The notes under the pieces are model-generated. The model saw only the letters and a program-made list of their open reading frames with translations, was not told the DNA's origin and made no database searches. From Opitutaceae bacterium (GTDB lineage: Bacteria > Verrucomicrobiota > Verrucomicrobiia > Opitutales > Opitutaceae), in contig JABTUS010000002.1 of the NCBI GenBank assembly GCA_015075305.1, forward strand, positions 248,001-312,000: a stretch of 64,000 nt of DNA, read 5' to 3'. The first letter of the stretch is position 1. The number at the start of each line of letters is the position of its first letter. Made by a program: the position numbers and the translations under genes. Positions 16,803 through 26,783 of this stretch are shown one piece after another.

Positions 16803-19204
16803 ATGTTGAGGGCAAAACTCCGAGTGTTGAGCTTGTTGCCATCATTTGCCGACATCTCCGCCCGATTGAACCGTCTTGCCGCGGCTTGCCTCTGCATCGG
16901 ACTGATCGCGACAACTGTCCTCTCGCTGATTCCACCCTCCACCAGCCAGATGCAGGTGTGGCCATGGTCCTTGCTCACGGTGCTCACCTGGACGACATGG
17001 ATTCTTGCGGGAAGCGCCGCTCTCGCAGCCAACGGCAGACTCGCCGCTTCAATGACCGGAGTGGGGCTGCTGATGCTTGGAATCATCGGCGTGCTTTCCG
17101 CACACACCGCCTTCCTTCCCGGCATTTCAAAGCCTGCCGCGCTTCCGATCCTCGCAGGATGCCTGGTACCGTTTGCCTTTGAATCGCCATTGCGCGGAAA
17201 CCATCGCCGGCGCTGGCTCACGCTTCTGGGATTGTCGGGTGCCGTCGTGATGCTTGTCTCCTTCCACCTGTGGCTCACCACCCGGGTCGGCCCGGCCTTT
17301 GCCAGCGGACAAAACATCCTCAATGCGCTGGCCGCGCGAAATGACCAACCTTTCGGACACAGCAACTACGTGGCCGCATTTTCACTGCTTGCCATGGGTG
17401 CAATGGTCGCGTGCCTGATCGGCTCGACGCACCGATGGGTGCGCCTCGGCTGGTGCGTGGGAACGCTTGTCGCAGCCGTCGTTCTGTTTTCCACAGGGAG
17501 CCGAGCTGGACTCGTTGCCCTCGCGTTCGGTCTCGCATCGTTCGCATTCCTCTCCGTCAAGGCGGGCGTTCGTCCATCGCGGAGGCAGGTCCTCATCATC
17601 GGCATCGGCGTGTGTGCCGTCGTCGCGGCAGGCATCGCCGCAAACCCCCGCTTGCGGGAGCTGGTTCTGAGCGGACACTGGGGCGCATCTTCGCAGGAAA
17701 GCAATCAGCAGCGACTCGGCATGTCGCAGGCCGCTGTCGCCCTCGGACTCGAACGCCCCTGGCTGGGCTGGGGTCCCGGATCCGTTCCGCAGGTTTTCCC
17801 GTCAGTGCGCTCCACGGTCGCCGGCAACGTCGACAATGTCATCCAGGTTCACAGTTCCTTGCTGCAAACGCTGGCAACGCTGGGTGTTCCCGGAATGATT
17901 GCCGTCGTGCTCGTCGCCGCCGGACTGCTGAGCCGCTTGCTGCGACTCGCCATAGGCCCAGCGCGATTCCCCTCCAATGATTCTCCACACCCTCCGCTGG
18001 AGGGGCATGCTTTGTCATGCCCAGGGGTCGCCCACGATCCCCACAACGCCGGACCTTTCGCCTCCATCCCATCGCGACCCCACATCCAATCCACAGATCA
18101 ATCCCAAACCGGGCACGACGAAGCGTGCCCCTCCAGCGGTTATGACTCCCCACGCGTCGGACTCCAACGCGCACTCGAAAACGCATCGCTCGCAAGCGGA
18201 CTGATCGCCTTTCTCGCCTATTCGTTTTTCGATCATTCGCTGGATATTCCCGCAATGGCCATGTTCGCGGGCGCGGCTGTCGGGGCGACCGGATTCTCCG
18301 GGGAAACATCGCCCCCGCGCACCGGTCTCGGACGAGCCGCGGCATTCGTCGCGCTAGCCTCGGCGCTGCTCCTGACCGCCGGCACCTACCGGGATCAAGT
18401 GGCACGCAAGGCCTTTTCGAATGCGCTCACGTGCGTCGTCCATCAGGACCCGTCCGGCTTCCGCAACGCCCTGCTCCGCGCCGACAAGGCAGTCCCCGAT
18501 TCGACCTACGCCTCCCATGTTCTGGCCTCCTGGCTCGCAACGGGACAGCCGTTCACGAATCAACCGCCGCTCGCCGACAAGGGCGCCGCGGCGATTCCAC
18601 CCTTGGAAGCCTCGCTTGTGAGGAATCCATTTCTTGAATACGCCCACTACAATCTCGGGTGGCTCCAACTCGAAAACAATCCGGCAAAGGCGGAACGACA
18701 CTTTCTCGCGGCAGCCCTTCTGGCGCCACATCGCATCGGCGTTCATCTCGGCATCGGCCTCGCCCGCATCGCCCAAGGCAATGCCACTGGCGCGGCCGCC
18801 GCATTCGCCGCGGAACAGGCCAACGATCCGCGTCAGGCATTCCAACCGCTTTTCCGAGAGCCGTCACTCGCAGGAATCTCCAGTCAGGCGACTCGCCTCG
18901 CGGAAAACTTCCTCAGCGCACAAGCGAAAGCCGGACACCTGGACGCGGGCCGGGTTGATGACATCCTCGCGATCTGGCACGACGAGAGTCTTCGCAGCGT
19001 TGCCATGGGCAAACCGTTCCGTCGCGTTCGTCCCGGGTACGGCGTGTTGATGGGATTTCCCGGAGGCCGGCCGCCGGCCGATGTCAACGTCATGAGCACG
19101 CCCGCACTGACATCCGCGATCGAGGCGAGGCTGCCAAAGCCCGGCTGGATAAACGGCGAACTCCTCCTCAAGCTCGCGCTCGATGATGCCTCATTGAAGA
19201 AGCC

Positions 19205-19208
<4 letters not shown>
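16803..19208 (+). CDS. O-antigen ligase family protein (Wzy_C) with TPR-like tail
   Basis: The 801-residue inner-membrane protein has about ten membrane segments. The Wzy_C motifs are GHSNYVAAF (about 181), STGSRAGLVAL (about 228) and GLERPWLGWGPGSVPQVFP with VHSSLLQTLATLGVPG after it. Such enzymes ligate or polymerise lipid-linked glycans at the periplasmic face. The C-terminal 270 residues after the last helix look like a tetratricopeptide-type helical region (YAHYNLGWLQLENNPAKAERHF). Residues 398-446 are not family-like; they are encoded by an inverted-repeat element (see the repeat entry) yet the frame stays open. The last four bases (ATGA) overlap the start of the sugar transferase, so the two are translationally coupled and form an exopolysaccharide unit. 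Confidence 0.85.
17994..18139. repeat. REP/MITE-like inverted-repeat element inside ligase gene
   Basis: Two 29-base arms, 17994-18022 and 18111-18139, are inverted copies with 26 of 29 positions paired. Both carry CCGCTGGAGGGG followed by a small hairpin (GGCATG...CATGCC in the left arm, GGCACG...CGTGCC in the right). The three arm mismatches fall within that hairpin. Inside lies another 8-base pair, GGGGTCGC at 18024-18031 and GCGACCCC at 18074-18081. The encoded peptide is Pro/His/Ser-rich and unlike the flanks. This architecture is that of a REP doublet or MITE. Confidence 0.75.
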
Positions 19209-20626
<1,418 letters not shown>

Positions 20627-20843
20627 TCCGGTTGGGTCGACCACGTGAATCATTTCCAAATTCCCCTCCGCACTTTTGCGTGGAGCATACTTCGCTAGTT
20701 TCCCGACAAAAACGCAAAGTTGCGGGATCTCCGAAAGGTGGGACAGGAAGCAGCAGTTCGACACGCGGAAGGTGGAGAGGATGCCATCCTCAATGATCCG
20801 GTTCGTGGCTTGTCATGCCACTGAATTGAGCTAGGATTGAGTG
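20627..20843. other. Spacer between polysaccharide genes and TA pair
   Basis: No coding signal. An imperfect hairpin CTCCGCAC-TTTT-GCGTGGAG at about 20667-20686 could end the polysaccharide transcript, but it lacks a T tract. Near the right end TTGTCA (20810-20815) and TAGGAT (20832-20837), 16 bases apart, could form the promoter of the toxin-antitoxin pair; the -10 would lie only 6 bases before the antitoxin ATG. Confidence 0.3.
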
Positions 20844-21065
20844 ATGAAAGTTGCCGATTTTCCGCAGATTCAAGCCCTCACAACCTCCGAGAAACTACTC
20901 CTGATCGAGGAACTGTGGAACGAAATTGGCCCAAATTCGGAATCGGTGGAAATACCGGACTGGCACAAGCGGGAACTCGACCAAAGTTTGGAGGAACACC
21001 GGCGCAATCCAGACGAAGGTTCGCCTTGGACTGAGGTTAAAGCCCGCATTCTTGCCCGGCGGTAG
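20844..21065 (+). CDS. Addiction module antitoxin (TIGR02574-like)
   Basis: This 73-residue protein resembles the putative addiction module component family. It has a first helix with LTTSEKLLLIEELWNEI and a second part with IPDWHKRELDQSLEEHRRNPDEGSPWTEVKARI, where the GSPW..VK.RI end is typical. Members neutralise RelE/ParE-type toxins encoded directly downstream. ATG 20844 is preferred over GTG 20841. Only two bases separate its stop from the toxin ATG, so the pair is one transcript. Confidence 0.85.
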   Translation: MKVADFPQIQALTTSEKLLLIEELWNEIGPNSESVEIPDWHKRELDQSLEEHRRNPDEGSPWTEVKARILARR

Positions 21066-21067
21066 TC

Positions 21068-21355
21068 ATGGATTTTCGCGTCACCTCGCGCGCCGAGGCT
21101 GATCTGGCTTCGGCGTTTGACTGGTATCGGGAAAGAGGCGTCGATCTTGCGCTGGATTTCGTTCGCTGCGTTGATGCCACCATTGCGACGGTTCAACGGT
21201 CTCCACAGATTTTCAGAAAGCGACATGGTGACGTACGCATGGCCATGACGCCGCGCTTCCCGTTCGGAGTTTACTTCGTTTGGGATGAGAAATCGGGAAG
21301 TGTTTCTGTGTGCCGTATTCTGCGCTTCTCCCAAAATGCGCCGGCTCACATGTAA
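21068..21355 (+). CDS. RelE/ParE family toxin
   Basis: This 95-residue protein has a RelE/ParE superfamily fold: an N-terminal strand (DFRVTSRAEADLASAFDWY), helices with DFVRCVDATIATVQRSPQIF, and C-terminal strands FPFGVYFVWDEKSGSVSVCRILRFSQNA. Members either cleave mRNA at the ribosome or poison gyrase. The pairing with a TIGR02574-type antitoxin and the V.RILR.. end fit the ParE-like branch, but target assignment by eye is not safe. It sits between polysaccharide genes and a DMT exporter. Confidence 0.85.
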   Translation: MDFRVTSRAEADLASAFDWYRERGVDLALDFVRCVDATIATVQRSPQIFRKRHGDVRMAMTPRFPFGVYFVWDEKSGSVSVCRILRFSQNAPAHM

Positions 21356-21496
21356 GTTTGTCGGACTTCCTCATCCCGGTTGATCGTTGTTGGATGTCGG
21401 GGGCTTGGCGCAAAGCCCAGTACCCAGGCACCCGGAATTCCCCATCTTCATTTCCGGGCTTCAGTCCCCGCTTCTCTTCACATTGAATCATCTGGC

Positions 21497-22375
21497 ATGC
21501 CCAACGCCCCCCACTCTCGCGCTGTCGTCCAGCTCTTCCTGGCGGCGCTCTGCTGGAGTCTCGGCGGATTGCTGATAAAATACCTTCCCTGGTCTCCCCT
21601 GGCCGTGGTCAGCGGACGCGGACTCATCGCAGCGCTTTTCCTCATCGCCCTCAATCGCGGTGTGAGATTCCACTGGTCGCGCTGGCAGGTGCTCGCGGCC
21701 ATGGCTTATGCAGGCACGTCACTGACATTCGTGATGGCGACAAAGGCCACCACCGCCGCCAACGCCATCCTGCTCCAGTACACCGCACCGGTTTGGATCG
21801 CTCTGCTGGGCTCCTGGCTGCTCGGGGAAAGAGCCACGCGCAGCGACTGGATCACCATCGTCGTCGTCCTCGCAGGCATGGGCGTGTTTGTCTATGAAGG
21901 CGTCAGGTTCAGCAGCCTCTCGGGCAATCTCATCGCCGTCTTCAGTGGATTCCTTTTTGCCGTGATGATCCTGCTGATGCGAAAACAGAAGGACGGTTCG
22001 CCCGTCGAATCCGTCATCCTGGGAAATCTGCTCGCCTTCCTCATCGGTTTTCCCGCGCTGATCAAGGCACCGGCGCTGTCAGCCAACGGCTGGCTCGCGC
22101 TTGTGCTTCTCGGCACCGTCCAACTCGGCCTTTCCTACTGGTTCTATTCGCAGGCCATCAAACACGTCACCGCACTCGAGGCCGTTCTCATCCCCATCAT
22201 CGAGCCGCTGCTCAATCCGCTCTGGGTTCTGTTCATGACGGGTGAGAAACCGAGCACAATTGCGCTTTTCGGCGGCGCAATCGTGCTGGGCTCCGTCACC
22301 GCGCGAGCGATCGTTTCCCTGCGCGGGACCCGCTTCAAACGGCCCATCGCCGCAGAGGTCGCCCGAAGCGGCTGA
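21497..22375 (+). CDS. DMT superfamily transporter (EamA)
   Basis: About 292 residues with ten membrane helices in two EamA repeats. The first repeat starts LFLAALCWSLGGLLIKYLPW, with TSLTFVMATKATTAANAILL in its fourth helix; the second starts NLIAVFSGFLFAVMILLMRK and ends with IPIIEPLLNPLWVLF. EamA transporters export amino acids and small metabolites across the inner membrane; the substrate cannot be read from sequence. The open frame begins at 21380, but the ATG at 21497 matches the first helix. Two small hairpins lie just upstream (21401-21418 and about 21433-21460), either terminators of the TA pair or repeat remnants. Convergent with the SGNH hydrolase. Confidence 0.88.
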   Translation: MPNAPHSRAVVQLFLAALCWSLGGLLIKYLPWSPLAVVSGRGLIAALFLIALNRGVRFHWSRWQVLAAMAYAGTSLTFVMATKATTAANAILLQYTAPVWIALLGSWLLGERATRSDWITIVVVLAGMGVFVYEGVRFSSLSGNLIAVFSGFLFAVMILLMRKQKDGSPVESVILGNLLAFLIGFPALIKAPALSANGWLALVLLGTVQLGLSYWFYSQAIKHVTALEAVLIPIIEPLLNPLWVLFMTGEKPSTIALFGGAIVLGSVTARAIVSLRGTRFKRPIAAEVARSG

Positions 22376-22386
22376 CGCGAAACGCC

Positions 22387-23109
22387 TCAGGGTTCCGCCA
22401 GCACGGGCTTCAGCAAGGGAATCCACAGTTCATACCCCTTGCGATTCATGTGAAGGAGGTCGGAAACAAAGATGTCCGGTTTAGGCGTGCCGTCGGACTG
22501 CAGCATTGCCGGCACCACGTCGACAAAGGTGTCGCGGGAGTCATGCGACAGATAATCCGCCATCATTCGATTGAGCCTGACGACCTGGTCACGCTGGTCC
22601 CAGCGGCGGGGATTCAGCGCAACCGCAATCACCGCCACGCGCGTCCGCGGAAGCTCCCGGTGAATCCGCTCCACAATGGCCTTCATGTCGGCGAACACCT
22701 CCTCCACCGGCTTCTTCGCATTGATGTCATTCCCGCCTGAATACAGGACGACCTGCCGGGGGTGATAACGCAGGATCAACTCGTCAAAAAACAGGCGGAT
22801 GTCGGAGAACTGCGAACCGCCGAAACCACGATTCAGCACGCGGTACTCGGCAAAGTCCCTCGTGAGATCGGTCCATCGGCGAATCGAGGAACTGCCCGTA
22901 AAAACAATCGGCGAGGCCGGTGGCGGTGTCCTCCGGTCCGCCGCGGTGAACGCCGCGATGTCCTTGGCCCACTTTGACGCCGCCTTCGCCGCCGCCCCCT
23001 CAGTCGTCGGATGCCCGATCGCCGGAGACTGCGCGGAAATCGTCCCCAAGTATAGCGCAACGGCAAGCGATCCGGAAAACAGGTGTCGAAACAGGGCGGC
23101 CATCGTCAT
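22387..23109 (-). CDS. SGNH/GDSL-type hydrolase, secreted
   Basis: About 240 residues with a signal peptide (LFSGSLAVALYLGTISAQS). The four SGNH blocks are visible: block I FTGSSSIRRW with the nucleophilic serine, block II GFGGSQ with the oxyanion glycine, block III SGGNDI, and block V SDLLHMNRKGYELW with the catalytic Asp and His. The family includes lipases, acetylesterases and peptidoglycan or glycan deacetylases. The variant FTGSSS/GFGGSQ is common in secreted esterases of Verrucomicrobiota and Planctomycetota. ATG 23109 or 23103 both fit; the longer frame from 23166 adds non-signal residues. Confidence 0.88.
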   Translation of the reverse strand: MTMAALFRHLFSGSLAVALYLGTISAQSPAIGHPTTEGAAAKAASKWAKDIAAFTAADRRTPPPASPIVFTGSSSIRRWTDLTRDFAEYRVLNRGFGGSQFSDIRLFFDELILRYHPRQVVLYSGGNDINAKKPVEEVFADMKAIVERIHRELPRTRVAVIAVALNPRRWDQRDQVVRLNRMMADYLSHDSRDTFVDVVPAMLQSDGTPKPDIFVSDLLHMNRKGYELWIPLLKPVLAEP

Positions 23110-23271
23110 GCAGGCGAGACTATGAACCGGATTTCGAAACCCAAGTCCGCATTTGCATGAAACCACTTTAGCCCAACTTCGAAATTGAAGTGCCGTTCGA
23201 CGAGCTCCTATCTCGTTTGACCGTCAAGGACCCGTTGTCATCGCCCGGCGCAAAGCCGCCGTCGCCGCAAA

Positions 23272-25542
23272 TCAGAGTTGTGTCACAGCGCGGCCCTTCG
23301 AAGAGCCGGCGGCGTCGGCGCGCGACGAAATTTCCGCAAGCGCATCCAGCACCTTTCCTCCAGTGAGCAGCTCAGGCAGCACGACGGGGTCCTTCAACGC
23401 GGGCGCATAGATCAAATTGAACGGAACCGCCGAACGGTTCCATTTGGCGAGCTCCTGGGTGATCTTTGGATCCTTGTTGGTCCAGTCGGCCTTGAAGAGA
23501 ACCACATCGCGTTTGCCAAACTCCGACAGCACATCCTTCGAATTGAACACGGTCGCCTTGTTGGTCTGGCAGGTCGCGCACCAGCGTGCGGTGAAATCGA
23601 CGTAGGCAAACTTGCCTGCAGCCTGTGCGGAGGCGACCGCCTCAGGACTCCACTTTTCCCAGACAACACGGTAGCCCGCATTCGCGGCACCTGCAGCCTG
23701 TGCGTTCATGGAACGGGGCCAACCGAGCCAGACACCGCCGACCAGAAGCGCAGCGGCGGCAACTCCGCCGACAATGCGACGCGCGGCCTTGCCATGCGGC
23801 TGGGCAAATCTTCCGTACGCCCACCCGGCCATCGCGATGAGCACAAAAGCAAACACGATCATCAGAAGCGCGTTTTCATCCGCCGCGGTCTGCGCGGCAA
23901 GCACCCAGAGGAGCCAGGCCACCGTCGCGTAGAGCGGGAACGCCATGAGCTGCTTGAATGTCTCCATCCAGGCGCCGGGCCGCGGAAGGATTTTCGTGGC
24001 CTGGGGGAAAATCGAAAGGAGCAGGTAGGGCAGCGCCAGGCCGAGCGCGATGGCCGTGAAGACGAGAAGCGATTCGACAGGCGCCAGCGCGAGGGCCACT
24101 CCCAGCGCAGGCGCAAGGAACGGCGCACTGCATGGGGTGGCCACAAGGGTCGCGAGCATGCCCGTGAAGAAGGATCCGCTGAGGCCCTCCTTGCTTTGCA
24201 GTCCGGACCCCGCACCGGTTGCAGAGAGACCGACTTCAAAAAGTCCGCTCAGGTTGAGCGCAAAAATCAGCAGGAAAACAGCCATGCCGAAAACAAAGGC
24301 GGGGGATTGCAGTTGAAAGCCCCACCCGAGCTGTTCGCCGCCCGCACGCAGAGCCAGCAGCAAACCCGCGAGCGCCCAAAACGAGAAAAGCACACCCGCG
24401 GAAAAAACCAGCCCGTGCTGCACGACCTTCGCCTTGTTGCTGCCCGACTGATTGACGAAACCGAGCACCTTGATGCCGAGGACCGGAAACACACAGGGCA
24501 TGAGGTTCAGCACGAGACCTCCCATGAAGGCGAGAAACAGCGTGCCCGCCAGCCCCGCACCTCCACCTGCGCCGGTCGCCGAGCCAGAAACGCCACCGCC
24601 TGCCGCGCCGCCACCCGAGGGAGGAGAACCGGCATTTGTCACAGCCACCCCAGCCGCGCCAGTCGACGATGCGGCCTTGTCGGTCGAAAATGGAACGTTC
24701 ACCAGGATTCCCGCTGGTCCTCCCGATGCGGCCTGCCAGCCATTCTTCGCGGTCAGTATTCCCGTGAGCACCCTGGCGTCCGCCGGGGAATCAGGCCCCG
24801 TGGACATTTCAATCTGATACCTGCCATTCTCCGCTTTCACGGTTTGCGGAGCCGAGTAGTCGACGACTCCCACATCATCGAAGAAATGAATTTCCCCGGG
24901 GGCATGCGTTGTTCCCGACGGCGGAGTCACCGTGAGTGAAACCTTGCCGCCCTGCTTCGTCGCATGAAACGCCCAGCCCTCAATCGCGCGCGGCAGGGCG
25001 CGGAACGCGGCGTCAAATTCCGCGGCGATCGCCGATTTCGCGGACGATTTTTCCGCGGTGACCGGCAGGTTCAGTTTCACCGCACCGTCGCCGGGCATGC
25101 AGGACGCCTCGCACATGAGCCATTCGACAGTCGCAGCCAGCGTGGCGGTCGTGCCCGGCTTCGCATCGGCGGGCACCGCAATCTCGGTGAACAGGAACGT
25201 CCGTCCTTCGTATCCATTTCCTGTTACAGCGCCGTTCGCGTCCTTCACGGTGTGCGGCACGGGCCAGACGATTTCACCCGCCTTGTAGCCTTCCGGCAGT
25301 TTCCAGGTGATCGAGGTGGGATAACCCGTGCCGGCGACCTTCCAGTAGGAATGCCAGTGCGGATCGTGATCCAGCTTCACCGCAACCCAGATCGACTTGC
25401 CGGGCTGCACGGAGGTCTCCGCCGACACAAGTTCGACCTGGACCGCGCCGTTGCGAACCGGCTGGGCGCTGAGCTGGAGCGACGAAAAGAGAATGAAGAG
25501 CGCGGGAAGGAGAAGGCCCGCGAGGGTGGATTTCGGGTTCAT
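23272..25542 (-). CDS. DsbD/ScsB-type thiol:disulfide reductase
   Basis: About 756 residues. After a signal peptide comes a periplasmic DsbD-alpha-like domain with a CEASC pair at residues 144-148. A glycine-rich linker (about 310-330) leads to the eight-helix DsbD core with LMPCVFPVLGIKVLGF and ATPCSAPFLAPALG, the paired membrane cysteines. A C-terminal thioredoxin domain carries CATC near residue 655 (FTARWCATCQTNK). The protein moves electrons from cytoplasmic thioredoxin to periplasmic targets. The gene follows a cysteine synthase gene by 28 bases on the same strand, so sulfur and thiol functions are grouped. It may also feed the five-thioredoxin protein encoded nearby, but that is inference. 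Confidence 0.92.
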   Translation of the reverse strand: MNPKSTLAGLLLPALFILFSSLQLSAQPVRNGAVQVELVSAETSVQPGKSIWVAVKLDHDPHWHSYWKVAGTGYPTSITWKLPEGYKAGEIVWPVPHTVKDANGAVTGNGYEGRTFLFTEIAVPADAKPGTTATLAATVEWLMCEASCMPGDGAVKLNLPVTAEKSSAKSAIAAEFDAAFRALPRAIEGWAFHATKQGGKVSLTVTPPSGTTHAPGEIHFFDDVGVVDYSAPQTVKAENGRYQIEMSTGPDSPADARVLTGILTAKNGWQAASGGPAGILVNVPFSTDKAASSTGAAGVAVTNAGSPPSGGGAAGGGVSGSATGAGGGAGLAGTLFLAFMGGLVLNLMPCVFPVLGIKVLGFVNQSGSNKAKVVQHGLVFSAGVLFSFWALAGLLLALRAGGEQLGWGFQLQSPAFVFGMAVFLLIFALNLSGLFEVGLSATGAGSGLQSKEGLSGSFFTGMLATLVATPCSAPFLAPALGVALALAPVESLLVFTAIALGLALPYLLLSIFPQATKILPRPGAWMETFKQLMAFPLYATVAWLLWVLAAQTAADENALLMIVFAFVLIAMAGWAYGRFAQPHGKAARRIVGGVAAAALLVGGVWLGWPRSMNAQAAGAANAGYRVVWEKWSPEAVASAQAAGKFAYVDFTARWCATCQTNKATVFNSKDVLSEFGKRDVVLFKADWTNKDPKITQELAKWNRSAVPFNLIYAPALKDPVVLPELLTGGKVLDALAEISSRADAAGSSKGRAVTQL

Positions 25543-25570
25543 GACAGTAAATCGAGCGCGCAAATGAGCA

Positions 25571-26620
25571 TCATCGCATCAGTTCCACGCTAGCCGGTTT
25601 CGCCTCCGATACAAGAGGGGCGGCAAAAAGCTTCGTCGAATAGTATCGCTCCGCCCGGTCGCACAAAATCGTAACAACCCGTGAACCTTCAGGCAATTGG
25701 GCGGCGGTCCGCAGGGCGGCAATGATGTTTGCCCCGGATGAGGTCCCAACCAATAGCCCAAACTCGGAGGCCAGCCGGCGTGTCATTGCAATCGCATCGG
25801 CGCTGGCCACCTTTTCCTTGGCGTCGATTGCCAGTCCCTTGATCAACGGGGGAATATATCCGCCGGCAACGCCTTCAATATTGTGACAGCAAGGCGACTC
25901 CCCCGACAGCATCGCCGCCTCCGCCGGCTCCATCGCCACGATTCTCACGCGCGGATTGCGGGCTCGCAGGGCGCGACTCACGCCATTGATGGTGCCGCCC
26001 GTTCCATACCCGGAGACAAACGCATCCACCCGCCCACCCATCTGCGAAAGGATTTCACGACCGGTGTGATCGACATGATCCTGCGCATTCAGCGGATTCT
26101 CAAACTGCCGGGGCAGAAAATACCGGTCATCCTCCTTCGCCATGGCCTCCGAAATCTCGATCCCCGTCACATAACCGCGTGTCGCGGAAAACAACTGCAG
26201 CTCAGCTCCGAAATGCCGCATCAGGTGCCGTCGTTCGATGCTCGCCGTGTCCGACATCAGAATCCTCACCCTGACTCCCAGAAGCGCGCCCACCATTGCG
26301 AGCGCAATGCCGGTGTTCCCGCTTGTGCACTCGAGGACCGTGGTGTCAGGCCGCAGCAGACCACGGCGCCGGGCATCTCCGAGAATCATCAGCGCAAGGC
26401 GATCCTTGATCGACCCACTTGGGTTCAGGTACTCGCATTTTACATGCAAGGTGATCCCTTCCGCACGGAAATGAAGCGGGATCAGCGGTGTGTTGCCAAT
26501 AAGAGACAGGACGGGTGGCAGCACATCTTCCGCTCGAGGCAGCGGGGCTCTCGCACTCGGTCGCCTGCCACGGACTGCACGGACAGCCGCAAGGCGTGAA
26601 GAGGTTGGGTTGCTCGCCAT
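25571..26620 (-). CDS. Cysteine synthase family protein (PLP-dependent)
   Basis: About 349 residues of the tryptophan-synthase-beta/cysteine synthase fold. The PLP lysine lies in NPSGSIKDRLAL, the substrate-binding loop is TSGNTGIALA, and the phosphate-binding glycine loop is GYGTGGTINGV. These make O-acetylserine sulfhydrylase (CysK/CysM) the best guess, but cystathionine-beta-synthase-like and related ammonia lyases share the motifs. ATG 26620 is chosen; the extended frame from 26683 adds a non-homologous tail. Upstream of the DsbD-like gene on the same strand. Confidence 0.83.
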   Translation of the reverse strand: MASNPTSSRLAAVRAVRGRRPSARAPLPRAEDVLPPVLSLIGNTPLIPLHFRAEGITLHVKCEYLNPSGSIKDRLALMILGDARRRGLLRPDTTVLECTSGNTGIALAMVGALLGVRVRILMSDTASIERRHLMRHFGAELQLFSATRGYVTGIEISEAMAKEDDRYFLPRQFENPLNAQDHVDHTGREILSQMGGRVDAFVSGYGTGGTINGVSRALRARNPRVRIVAMEPAEAAMLSGESPCCHNIEGVAGGYIPPLIKGLAIDAKEKVASADAIAMTRRLASEFGLLVGTSSGANIIAALRTAAQLPEGSRVVTILCDRAERYYSTKLFAAPLVSEAKPASVELMR

Positions 26621-26783
26621 AGCCGCCTGTATACCATGCCACAAACGCGCTTCCAATAGGTCAAAAGGAGGAAACAGCATCAATCCCGCGAGTTGTTACC
26701 GTCGGCCTATTCGACAGTTCGCCGGGCTGTGCTAACGTGGCACCTTGTTCTTTTCGAACGACACATCCCTGAATCTCCAACCC

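Noticed and set aside
23278-24939. 553-codon frame opposite the DsbD-type gene
   Set aside because: Low-complexity, Arg-rich, no domain; shadow of a real gene.
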